A DNA stretch of 37,086 bases from Nevskia sp035651715 (GTDB lineage: Bacteria; Pseudomonadota; Gammaproteobacteria; Nevskiales; Nevskiaceae): assembly GCA_035651715.1 (NCBI GenBank), contig DASRFD010000137.1:1-37086 (forward strand), read 5' to 3'. The notes beneath the pieces were generated by a model, which saw nothing but the letters and a program-made list of their open reading frames with translations, did not search any database and was not told where the DNA came from. Both the position numbers and the translations under genes were made by a program. Of this stretch, positions 28,145 to 35,686 are shown piece after piece; positions within the stretch are counted from its first letter, which is position 1, and the number at the start of each line of letters is the position of its first letter.

Positions 28145-28936
28145 ATGACGTCCACAGGGCTTCCGCCGCCGCCTGCCGGCATCGGCCTGCTGGTCATCGG
28201 CGACGAGCTGCTGTCCGGCAAGCGCGCCGACAAGCACCTGCCGCACGTCGTCGGCCTGCTCGCGGCCCGCGGCATGGCACTGGGCTGGGCGCAATTCCTC
28301 GGCGACGACGAGGCGCAGATCGCGGAGGCCATCGCCGCGGCGCGGGCGCGCGGCGACACCGTGCTGTCCTGCGGCGGCATCGGCGCCACGCCCGACGATT
28401 GCACCCGCCAGGCGGCGGCGCGGGCCTTCGGCGTGCCGCTGCTGCCGCACCCGGAAGCCGTGGCGCTGATCGAGGCCGAGTACGGCGAGCGCGCCCGTCC
28501 CAACCGCGTGCTGATGGCGCACTTCCCGCAGGGCGCCGGCCTGATTCCCAACCCGGTCAACCGCGTCGCCGGCTTCTCGATCGGCCGCTGCTATTTCGTG
28601 CCCGGCTTCCCGGAGATGGCCTGGCCGATGCTGCAATGGGTCCTCGACGGCCCCCTGCGCGGCCTGCAGCGCCGCGATCCGCCGCTGGAGTATTCCCTGC
28701 GCGCCCTCGGTTCCAGCGCCGAGGGCGACCTGCTGGACCTGATGGAGGCCACCCTGCGCGAATTTCCGGGGGTGAAGCTGTCGAGCCTGCCGTACCGCGG
28801 CGACGGCAGCCGCCCGCGCCACATCGAATTCGGCATCAAGGGGCCCGCCGCCCAGGCCGCCGCGGCGTTTACCTGGTTCCGCCAGCGCCTGGCCGAGCGC
28901 CCCGGGGTCGGCATCGAAGACCTGCATGTGCCTTGA
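28145..28936 (+). CDS. CinA N-terminal (MoCF-fold) domain protein
   Basis: 263-residue protein with the molybdopterin-binding/MoCF fold found at the N-terminus of CinA. Signature: IGLLVIGDELLSGKRADKHL, VLSCGGIGATPDDCTRQAAA and PNPVNRVAGF. It lacks the C-terminal NMN amidase domain of full-length CinA (about 400 residues). Family members are named competence/damage-inducible or NAD-derivative pyrophosphatases; the activity here is not assignable. No Shine-Dalgarno precedes the ATG, whose upstream bases belong to the heptamer element. It may be co-transcribed with icd 97 bases upstream. Confidence 0.85.
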   Translation: MTSTGLPPPPAGIGLLVIGDELLSGKRADKHLPHVVGLLAARGMALGWAQFLGDDEAQIAEAIAAARARGDTVLSCGGIGATPDDCTRQAAARAFGVPLLPHPEAVALIEAEYGERARPNRVLMAHFPQGAGLIPNPVNRVAGFSIGRCYFVPGFPEMAWPMLQWVLDGPLRGLQRRDPPLEYSLRALGSSAEGDLLDLMEATLREFPGVKLSSLPYRGDGSRPRHIEFGIKGPAAQAAAAFTWFRQRLAERPGVGIEDLHVP

Positions 28937-29056
28937 GCGCTTCCGGGCTACCGTTCGTCCCGCCCGGGTCCGGGCGGCGTGCGGTGCCAGCCTAGGCTTC
29001 CCGTCATGACGGCTCCGGAGCTAGACTTGGGCGGCAGGGAAGGTGGGTCCCATGGA

Positions 29057-30460
29057 ATGGAGGGTTCCGGTTTGCGCGTAGTCTTGCCCAGGTTTGCCCT
29101 GGCTTGCGCGCTGTTCGCGGCGGCTGCCGGCTGCGCCTTGCTCGGCGCCTGGCGCCTGGGCTGGGCGTGGCTGATCCAGGTGGTGCCGAGCCAGCCGGCC
29201 GAAGTGCCGCTCACCGCCCTGTGCCTGTGCGCCTCCGCCGTGATCCTGCTGGCCTGCGCCGCCTGCGCCAACCGCCAGTCGATGCTGCTGCGGCGCGGCG
29301 GGCGCCTGTTGGCGGTGCTGCTGGCCGCCGTCGGCGCGGTGGTCATGGTCGAATATGCGCTGGGTTCCGAGAGCAGCATCGGCAACCTGCTGTACGCCAG
29401 CCGCGTGCGCGCCGCCGCGCTGGATTACGACGGCCGGCCCTCGCCGCAAACCGCGCTGAGCTTCGTGCTGTTCGGCGTGGCCGCCTGGCTCTATTTCGGC
29501 CGCCGCCGCGACCGCTTCGACCTGGCCGATGTCGCCGCCGCCGCCTGCCTGTTCCTGCCCGCGGCGGCCCTGCTCAGCTTCGTCTTCGATTTCGACCGCC
29601 TCGGCCAGCCCGAGGCCGGGGTGCGCTTCGGCATGCCGCCGCTGGCGGCGCTGAGCATGACCCTGCTCGCCGCCGGGTTGCAGAGCCTGCATCCCGGTCG
29701 CGGCCTCGCCAGCCTGCTCTCGGCCCAGCCCGATGGCGGGCTCGCCAGCCGGCGCCTGCTGCTGGCGGCGGTGCTGGTGCCGGTGCTGTTCGGCTACCTG
29801 CAGGTCTGGGCCATCCGCCAGGGCTACATCGACCTGTCGCTGGGCGTGGCCATCACCGTGGCCGCCTCGGTAATGGTGTTCATCGTGCTGCTGATCCGCA
29901 ACGCCGAGCTGATCATGCGCCTGTACGTGGAGCAGCGGCACCAGCTCGCCCTGCGCGAGGAGCAGGCGCGCCGCGAGGCCGCCACCGACGCCCTGACCCT
30001 GCTCTACAACCGCCGCGGCTGGGAGCAGTGCCTGCTGATCGAGGAGCAGCGCAGCCAGCGCGAGAACCTCGACGCCGGCGTCTTCATCATCGACCTCGAC
30101 GGCCTCAAGGCCATCAACGACCGCGAGGGCCATGCCGCCGGCGACGCCTTCCTGCAGCGCGCCGCCCAGGCCTTGCGTGGCTGCGTGCGCCGCCGCGACG
30201 TGGTGGCGCGGGTCGGCGGCGACGAATACGCCTTCCTCGCCACCGAACTCGTGCCCGAGGTGGTGCCGGCGGTGGAGGAGCGGCTGCGTCGCGCGCTCCA
30301 GGCGGTGGGGGTGTCGGCCTCGATCGGCTATGCGCTGCGCAGCACGCACGGCAGCCTGCCCGGCGCGGCCGAGGCGGCGGACCGTGCGATGTACCAGGAC
30401 AAGCGGACGCGCAAGCAGGGCCGGGAGTTCAGCGGCGGCATGCAGCCGCTGCATGGCTGA
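29057..30460 (+). CDS. Membrane-bound GGDEF diguanylate cyclase
   Basis: Makes cyclic di-GMP from two GTP. About 467 residues from ATG 29057; GGGAAGGTGGG lies upstream, and starts at 29006 (ATG) or 28979 (GTG) are alternatives. The N-terminal half has about eight hydrophobic segments with no recognised named sensor domain. A short charged helix (EQRHQLALREEQARREAATD) leads into the GGDEF domain with TLLYNRRGW, FIIDLDGLKAINDREGH and the active-site GGDEY. The product-inhibition site RRRD sits at the correct distance (RxxD-N5-GGDEY), so feedback control is likely intact. No EAL domain. Convergent with the DUF1249 gene. Confidence 0.93.
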   Translation: MEGSGLRVVLPRFALACALFAAAAGCALLGAWRLGWAWLIQVVPSQPAEVPLTALCLCASAVILLACAACANRQSMLLRRGGRLLAVLLAAVGAVVMVEYALGSESSIGNLLYASRVRAAALDYDGRPSPQTALSFVLFGVAAWLYFGRRRDRFDLADVAAAACLFLPAAALLSFVFDFDRLGQPEAGVRFGMPPLAALSMTLLAAGLQSLHPGRGLASLLSAQPDGGLASRRLLLAAVLVPVLFGYLQVWAIRQGYIDLSLGVAITVAASVMVFIVLLIRNAELIMRLYVEQRHQLALREEQARREAATDALTLLYNRRGWEQCLLIEEQRSQRENLDAGVFIIDLDGLKAINDREGHAAGDAFLQRAAQALRGCVRRRDVVARVGGDEYAFLATELVPEVVPAVEERLRRALQAVGVSASIGYALRSTHGSLPGAAEAADRAMYQDKRTRKQGREFSGGMQPLHG

Positions 30461-30572
30461 GGCTTCGCGCCGGGGCGACGACCCGATGCCGGCGCCGGCC
30501 TGACCTGCCATCCGGCCGCAGGTGCGCGGCGCCGGTGTTCAGCGCCCAGCGGGCTTTTGGACCATCCGTCAA

Positions 30573-31067
30573 TCAGGGCAGGCCGGCCAGCTTCGTCCGC
30601 GGCCGCGCCGCGATGCTGAACCCATGCCCGTGCTCGAGCAGGTACTCCAGCCACTTGCCCAGCATGTGATTGCGCGCCCACTGGTCATGCAGGAACTTCC
30701 CCGCCTCCGGGTCGCCCTCGTCGGCGGCGAGCCAGGGCAGGCGCTTGCCGCAGTGCAGGGCCTCGGCGACGCGGGCATCGCGGTAGACCTTGATCCACAT
30801 GTCCGGCTCCAGGCGCTTGCCCTCGGGGCCGTTGAACTCGTAGGTCAAGCGAAGCTCTGAGGTATACGGCGCCCGCTCCACCGTCGTGAGGATCAGAGGC
30901 AGGTCGGTGGCGCTGCGCGACACCGCGCGCTCGTAGGGCAGCTCCAGCTCGGGAATCAGACGCTCGAGCAGGACGTAGTTGCGCTCGTACATGTCCAGCA
31001 GGTGCGCGATGCGCCGCGGCCGCCCGCAGCAGGGGCAGCGTCCGGCATATGTGGTGTCGAGTTGCAT
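30573..31067 (-). CDS. DUF1249 (YqiB-like) protein with N-terminal CxCC
   Basis: 164-residue cytoplasmic protein of unknown function. The body (about 22-160) matches DUF1249/YqiB: LLDMYERNYVLLERLIPEL, RSATDLPLILTTVERAPYTSEL, MWIKVYRDARVAEAL and QWARNHMLGKWLEYLLEHGHGF. It differs from E. coli YqiB by an N-terminal extension with CPCCGRP, a partial metal- or thiol-type motif. It is divergent from pgm with 59 bases between starts, and this AT-rich gap must carry both promoters. In enterobacteria yqiB sits near cpdA, nudF and tolC; here no such neighbours are seen. Confidence 0.85.
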   Translation of the reverse strand: MQLDTTYAGRCPCCGRPRRIAHLLDMYERNYVLLERLIPELELPYERAVSRSATDLPLILTTVERAPYTSELRLTYEFNGPEGKRLEPDMWIKVYRDARVAEALHCGKRLPWLAADEGDPEAGKFLHDQWARNHMLGKWLEYLLEHGHGFSIAARPRTKLAGLP

Positions 31068-31126
31068 GAACGAAATATAAGATACGGTTCAATGGCGCGA
31101 CAACGCGCGCGGTCAAGAGAAAAACC
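31068..31126. promoter_or_regulatory. AT-rich divergent promoter region DUF1249/pgm
   Basis: The only A/T-rich stretch nearby contains TATAAG (31076-31081) on the plus strand and TATCTTATAT on the minus strand, both possible -10 boxes. No clear -35 is seen on either side. Confidence 0.35.
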
Positions 31127-32758
31127 ATGCCAATCCGCGAACTACAGACCAAGCCTTACTCGGACCAGAAATCCGGCACTGCTGGACTACGCAAGAAGGT
31201 TGCCGTGTTCCAGCAGCCGCATTATCTCGAGAATTTTTTGCAGTCTATTTTCGATGTCGAGACCGGTCTGCGCGGCAAGACCCTGATCATTGGGGGCGAT
31301 GGCCGCTTTTACAACCGCGACGCGATCTACACCGCCATCGCCATGGCCGCCGCCAACGGCGTGGCCAAGGTCATCGTCGGCCAGGGCGGCCTGCTCTCCA
31401 CTCCCGCCGCCTCGCACCTGATCCGGCTGCACAAGGCCGGCGGCGGCTTCCTGTTCACCGCCAGCCACAACCCGGCCGGGCCGGACGGGGACTTCGGCAT
31501 CAAGTTCAACATCGCCGGCGGCGGCCAGGCCCCGGAAGGCCTCACCGCCCGCATCTACGAGCACAGCAAGACCATCCAGCGCTACCGCATCGCCGACGGC
31601 GCCAACTTCGACCTCGACCGCCGCGGCGCGCAGAAGCTGGAGGAGATGGAGATCGAGGTGGTCGACTGCGTCGACGACTACGCCGCGCTGATGCAGACCC
31701 TGTTCGACTTCGACCGCATCCGCGACTGGATCAAGAAGGGCGGCACCCTCCGCTTCGACGCCATGCACGCGGTAACGGGTCCCTACGCGCAGCGCATCCT
31801 GGTCGAGCAGCTCGGCGCGGTGCCGGGCTCGGTGATGAACGCCTGCCCGCTGGAGGACTTCGGCGGCGGCCACCCCGATCCCAACCTGATCTACGCCAGG
31901 CACCTGGTGGATCTGGTGCACGGCCCCGGCGCGCCCGACCTGGCCGCGGCCAGCGACGGCGACGGCGACCGCAACATGATCCTCGGCCGCGGCATCTTCA
32001 TCTCCCCCGGCGACTCGCTGGCGATGCTGGCGGCGCACCTGGACAAGCTGCCGGGCTACCGCGGCGGCCTCAAGGGGCTGGCGCGCTCGATGCCCACCTG
32101 CCGCGCGGTGGACCAGGTGGCCCGGGCCCTGGGCGTCGAATGCCACGAGACCCCGACCGGCTGGAAGTTCTTCGCCAACCTGCTCGATGCCGGGCGCCTC
32201 ACCCTGTGCGGCGAGGAGAGCTTCGGCACCTCCTCTTCGCACGCGCGCGAGAAGGACGGCCTGTGGGCGGTCCTGGCCTGGCTCAACGTGCTCGCCTACA
32301 GCGGCCAGTCGGTGCGGGAGATTGCGGCCCAGCACTGGCGGCGCTTCGGCCGGCACTACTTCGCGCGCCACGACTACGAGGGCCTGTCCGGCACCGTCGC
32401 CACCACCGTGATGCAGGCGCTGGCCGACGCCACCGCGCACCTGCCGGGCCGGAAGTTCGGCGACTGGACGGTGAGCCAGGCCGACGAGTTCAGCTACCAG
32501 GATCCGGTCGACGGCAGCATCGCGGTCAGCCAGGGACTGCGCGTGGTATTCGGCGACGCCGCGCGCATCGTGCTGCGCCTGTCCGGCACCGGCACCGAGG
32601 GCGCCACCCTGCGGCTCTACCTGGAGCGCTACGAGAGGGCCGAGAGCGCGCTGGACTGGGGCGCCGGCGAAGCCCTGGCCGGCCTGGCCGGCGTCGCCGA
32701 GCAGGTCACGCGCATCGCCGAGCTGACCGGGCGCAAGGCGCCGGATGTGGTGACGTAA
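31127..32758 (+). CDS. pgm: Alpha-D-glucose phosphoglucomutase
   Basis: Interconverts glucose-1-phosphate and glucose-6-phosphate. 543 residues, typical of the alpha-D-glucose-specific type. N-terminal KSGTAGLRKKV; phosphoserine loop TASHNPAGP; metal loop SDGDGDRNM; sugar loop CGEESFGTSSSHAREKDG; C-terminal phosphate-binding RLSGTGTEGATLRLYLE. Start ATG is preceded by AAGAGAAAA. No glycogen or trehalose genes adjoin. A heptamer-rich element and a minus-strand terminator follow. Confidence 0.96.
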   Translation: MPIRELQTKPYSDQKSGTAGLRKKVAVFQQPHYLENFLQSIFDVETGLRGKTLIIGGDGRFYNRDAIYTAIAMAAANGVAKVIVGQGGLLSTPAASHLIRLHKAGGGFLFTASHNPAGPDGDFGIKFNIAGGGQAPEGLTARIYEHSKTIQRYRIADGANFDLDRRGAQKLEEMEIEVVDCVDDYAALMQTLFDFDRIRDWIKKGGTLRFDAMHAVTGPYAQRILVEQLGAVPGSVMNACPLEDFGGGHPDPNLIYARHLVDLVHGPGAPDLAAASDGDGDRNMILGRGIFISPGDSLAMLAAHLDKLPGYRGGLKGLARSMPTCRAVDQVARALGVECHETPTGWKFFANLLDAGRLTLCGEESFGTSSSHAREKDGLWAVLAWLNVLAYSGQSVREIAAQHWRRFGRHYFARHDYEGLSGTVATTVMQALADATAHLPGRKFGDWTVSQADEFSYQDPVDGSIAVSQGLRVVFGDAARIVLRLSGTGTEGATLRLYLERYERAESALDWGAGEALAGLAGVAEQVTRIAELTGRKAPDVVT

Positions 32759-32763
32759 CGCCG

Positions 32764-32870
32764 TGGCCGGTTGCGGCTTGCCGGTCCACAGCAAAACGCC
32801 TGCGTCGGCCGACGCAGGCGTCTCGCAACCGACAGCTGACAGTAATTAACGACGGATCACTGACAACTGC
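32764..32870. repeat. Second degenerate heptamer element, after pgm
   Basis: The left part contains GGTTGCG-GCTTGCC-GGTCCAC. The right part (32827-32868) runs in register as AACCGAC-AGCTGAC-AGTAATT-AACGACG-GATCACT-GACAACT. The two halves flank a perfect 26-bp palindrome. Unit length and inverted orientation match the element after icd. Confidence 0.5.
32793..32821 (-). terminator. Intrinsic terminator of the small secreted protein gene
   Basis: A perfect palindrome (32796-32821) folds into an 11-bp stem with a GGCC loop. AAAA at 32793-32796 gives TTTT on the minus strand. In the plus direction no T run follows, so it is a poor terminator for pgm. Confidence 0.7.
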
Positions 32871-32871
32871 T

Positions 32872-33186
32872 TCAGCCTTTCTGCCGCTCGCCGCGAGCCT
32901 CGCTGCGGCACTGCGCGGCGGCGCCGTCCTTCTCGGCCTGGCAGCCGTCCGGATGGGCGCTGCAGTAGTACTGCGCGTCCGCTAGGTTTTCCTTCAGGCA
33001 CTTGTCGTACTTCACGCCGTGCACCGCCTTGCTGCCGTGGTGATGGTGGTGCTTGGCCATCGGAGCGGGGGCGGCCGGAGCGGCCGCGGGCGCGGTGGTG
33101 GTGGCCGGATCCTGGGCGAGCGCGGCGCCGCACAGCAGCGCGGTGCTCAGGGAGAACATCAGGGCAATGCGGTTGCTCGGCTTCAT
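32872..33186 (-). CDS. Small secreted Cys/His protein of unknown function
   Basis: 104 residues, not recognised as any named family. A Sec signal peptide (1-24, ending ALA before QDP) is followed by an Ala/Pro/Thr-rich stretch, a run of five histidines (46-50), and a C-terminal part with four cysteines (63, 75, 82, 93), which could form two disulfides. After cleavage about 80 residues would be periplasmic. The His run could bind Ni, Zn or Cu; this is inference. Transcribed alone, with its own terminator. The heptamer element abuts its stop codon. Confidence 0.72.
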   Translation of the reverse strand: MKPSNRIALMFSLSTALLCGAALAQDPATTTAPAAAPAAPAPMAKHHHHHGSKAVHGVKYDKCLKENLADAQYYCSAHPDGCQAEKDGAAAQCRSEARGERQKG

Positions 33187-33311
33187 CGGACAGCCTCCAT
33201 GGTCGTTGGCGACGGGCTTTGTTCGGGGGACCCGACACCTGAATTATGCCGCAGCTCGGCCCCCGGTGCGCCCGCGGCCGCCGCGGAGGCCGATTTTGCC
33301 CCTGTTGGACC

Positions 33312-34334
33312 TCAATCGGGCACGCCGAGTTTCTTGTGCACCGCCGGACTGGTGGTGGTGTACTGCAGGTGCACCTTCTCGTTCGGGAACAGCTGGTGCT
33401 TGATGGCGAAGGCCGCCAGCGCGCCCTCGTGGAAGCCGGAGAGGATCAGCTTCTTCTTGCCCGGGTAGTAGTTGATGTCGCCCACCGCGTAGATGCCCGG
33501 CGTCGAGGTCTGGAATTTCTCGGTGTCGACCTCGATCTGGTGCTTGTTCAGGTTCAGGCCCCATTCGGCGATCGGGCCGAGCTTGGGGCTGAGGCCGTAG
33601 AAGGCCAGGATGTGGTCGGTCTCGATGACATGCTTGGCCTGGTCGATGCCGGTGACGTTGAGCGAGGTGAGGCGGCCGTCGGTCTCGCCGTAGCCCAGGG
33701 CGGTGCCGAGGATCATCTTCGCCTGACCGGCGTCGCACAGTTCCTTGAACTTGCCGACCGAGGCCGGGGCGGCCTTGAACTGGGCCGAGCGGTGCACCAG
33801 CGTCACCGAGGCGGCCTTGCCGACCAGGTTGAGGGCCCAGTCCAGCGCCGAATCGCCGCCGCCGCAGACCACCACCTTCTTGCCGTGGTGCAGGCTCGGG
33901 TCCTTGACGCGGTAGAACAGCTGCTTGTCGTCGTATTTCTCGATGCCCTCCAGGCGCAGCAGCACCGGCTGGAACGCGCCGACGCCGCCGGCGATGATCA
34001 CCGCCCTGGCCTGGAACTCGGTGCCGGCGGAGGTGACGACGCGGAAGCTGCCGTCGTCCTGCTTCTTCACTTCCTGCACCTGCTGGCCGAGGTGGAAGGT
34101 GGGCGAGAACGGCTTGATCTGCTGCGTCAGGCGCTCGACCAGCTCCAGCGCGCCGACGGTGGGAAAGCCGGGAATGTCATAGATGGGCTTGTCCGGATAC
34201 AGCTCGGCGCACTGGCCGCCGATGATGGGCAGGGCGTCGATGACATGCGCGCGCATGTCGAGCAGGCCCAGTTCGAATACCTGGAACAGGCCGCAGGGGC
34301 CCGCGCCGACGATCACCACATCAGTCTGAATCAT
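33312..34334 (-). CDS. Ferredoxin/flavodoxin-NADP+ reductase, thioredoxin-reductase-like
   Basis: 340-residue FAD/NADPH flavoprotein of the TrxR-like FNR group (YumC type). FAD site VIVGAGPCGLF; IIGGQCAELYPDKPIYDIPG; NADPH site VVVCGGGDSALDWALNL; LVHRSAQFKAA; GIYAVGDINYYPGKKKLILSGFHE. It lacks the CxxC of thioredoxin reductase, so it should reduce ferredoxin or flavodoxin instead of thioredoxin. The C-terminal TTTSPAVHKKLGV extension is typical of this group. Likely monocistronic. Confidence 0.93.
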   Translation of the reverse strand: MIQTDVVIVGAGPCGLFQVFELGLLDMRAHVIDALPIIGGQCAELYPDKPIYDIPGFPTVGALELVERLTQQIKPFSPTFHLGQQVQEVKKQDDGSFRVVTSAGTEFQARAVIIAGGVGAFQPVLLRLEGIEKYDDKQLFYRVKDPSLHHGKKVVVCGGGDSALDWALNLVGKAASVTLVHRSAQFKAAPASVGKFKELCDAGQAKMILGTALGYGETDGRLTSLNVTGIDQAKHVIETDHILAFYGLSPKLGPIAEWGLNLNKHQIEVDTEKFQTSTPGIYAVGDINYYPGKKKLILSGFHEGALAAFAIKHQLFPNEKVHLQYTTTSPAVHKKLGVPD

Positions 34335-34635
34335 GGAAGTCCCGAATGTCTGCGTGCTTTTTGAGCGCGCCGGCCGGCGGCCGGCATCTCGGACGGAACG
34401 GCCGCGCGGGCCTTCCGGACGGGCGCAGCCGGCCCGGCCGGGGTGGCTGCTGGCCAGCAGTTTAACGCCTGCGCGGCGGCGGGAATCACCCGTTGGGGGT
34501 AGTCGGGGAAGGCGGAGCGGACGGACGGCGCGGCGGCCAAGTGCCCTTCCCTGGGCCGTTGGTCCGTGGTGCGATGCGTTGCACGGAGTCTGGGCCGGCT
34601 CTCTTACGCCCTGATGACGCGGGCGTGACCGCGGC
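34335..34635. other. Intergenic region upstream of the FNR-like gene
   Basis: This 301-base GC-rich gap between ppsR (ending) and the FNR-like gene (starting) holds no supportable gene. A perfect 14-bp palindrome (34447-34460) sits beside TTTAAC, which read on the minus strand could overlap a -10 region for the reductase gene. Confidence 0.4.
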
Positions 34636-35451
34636 TCAGCGGCGCAGCCCCTTTTCCTGGATCACGGTGGCGGCGATCTCCTCGATCGACATGTTCGCCG
34701 AGTTGACGAAGGGCACGTTGCGGCGGCGGTACAGCTGCTCGACCTGGCGCAGTTCGTAGGCGCACTGCGCCAGCGAGGCGTACTTCGAGCCGGGACGGCG
34801 CTCGCTGCGCACCTGCGACAGGCGCTCCGGATCCGAGGTCAGGCCGAACAGCTTGGCCTCGTGCCCGACCAGGGGCTTGGGCAGGCGCAGATGCTCCAGG
34901 TCGTCCTCGGTCAGCGGGAAGTTGGTGGCGAAGATGGCGTGCTGCAGCGCCAGGTACAGCGTGGTCGGGGTCTTGCCGCAACGCGAGGGCGCCACCAGGA
35001 TCACGTCGGCCCGCTCCAGGCTGCGCGTGCTCTGGCCGTCGTCGTGCTCCATGGCGTAGTTCATGGCGTCGATGCGCGCGTGGTAGCGCGAGGAGTCGGC
35101 CATGCCGTGGGCGCGGCCCTGGGCGTGGGTGGACTTCTGCGCCAGCTCCGCCTCGATCGGCGCGATATAGGTGTCGAACAGGTCCAGGAACAGCGCCTTG
35201 GCGCCGCGCAGGATGCCGCGCACCTCCTCGTTGACGGTGGTGCTGAACACCATCGGCCGTTCGCCGCCGCTGGCGGCGAGGTGGTTGATGTACTCCACCG
35301 TGACCCGCGCCTTTTCCGGGGTATTGATGAAAGGCAGCGTGGTCTTGGCGAACTCAAGCCCTTCGAACTGGGTCAACAGGGTGGCGCCCAGGGTTTCGGC
35401 GGTGATGCCGGTGCCGTCGGAAACGAAGAAAACGGTCTTTTGCTTGCTCAT
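34636..35451 (-). CDS. ppsR: PEP synthase regulatory protein (bifunctional kinase/pyrophosphorylase)
   Basis: DUF299 protein that inactivates PEP synthase by ADP-dependent Thr phosphorylation and reactivates it by Pi-dependent dephosphorylation. 271 residues from ATG 35451, usual length; MSKQKTVFFVSDGTGITAETLG is the family start. The P-loop-like APSRCGKTPTTLYLALQ (Lys160) is present, followed by LPKPLVGHEAKLFGLTSDPERL. It is divergent from ppsA, its target, 235 bases away. Confidence 0.96.
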   Translation of the reverse strand: MSKQKTVFFVSDGTGITAETLGATLLTQFEGLEFAKTTLPFINTPEKARVTVEYINHLAASGGERPMVFSTTVNEEVRGILRGAKALFLDLFDTYIAPIEAELAQKSTHAQGRAHGMADSSRYHARIDAMNYAMEHDDGQSTRSLERADVILVAPSRCGKTPTTLYLALQHAIFATNFPLTEDDLEHLRLPKPLVGHEAKLFGLTSDPERLSQVRSERRPGSKYASLAQCAYELRQVEQLYRRRNVPFVNSANMSIEEIAATVIQEKGLRR

Positions 35452-35522
35452 GTGCTCGAGTATCGGAACCGGGCGTCTGCGGCCGCATCCGCCATCCGGA
35501 CGGGACCCGCGCCAGGTTGCCT

Positions 35523-35531
35523 TGGTATCAT
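35523..35531 (+). promoter_or_regulatory. Candidate extended -10 promoter of ppsA
   Basis: TGgTATCAT fits the extended -10 pattern in the ppsR-ppsA gap. Transcription from here would give a leader of about 150 bases with four complementary arms (35533-35573). A second TATCAT occurs at 35577-35582. Confidence 0.4.
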
Positions 35532-35532
35532 G

Positions 35533-35573
35533 GGCGGGTCCGGCGATCCGGTCCCGCCGCGGCGGGCCCCGCC
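35533..35573 (+). other. Alternating complementary arms in the ppsA leader
   Basis: GGCGGG (35533-35538), CCCGCC (35553-35558), GGCGGG (35561-35566) and CCCGCC (35568-35573) can pair as 1:2, extended by CCGG/CCGG, or 2:3, or 3:4. No T run follows. It may be a structured leader or simply GC-rich sequence. Confidence 0.35.
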
Positions 35574-35686
35574 CCCTATCATCGGCCCTGGACGAGTCGC
35601 GCAACAACCCCGCGAACCCGCCGCCCCGCCCCCAGGGCCCGGCGACGGGCCCGCGCCGGCATCAACGAATGACGAAGGAAGCAAGC

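Noticed and set aside
33312..34334. A second thioredoxin reductase
   Set aside because: The redox CxxC is absent and the C-terminal extension fits the ferredoxin/flavodoxin-NADP reductase group.
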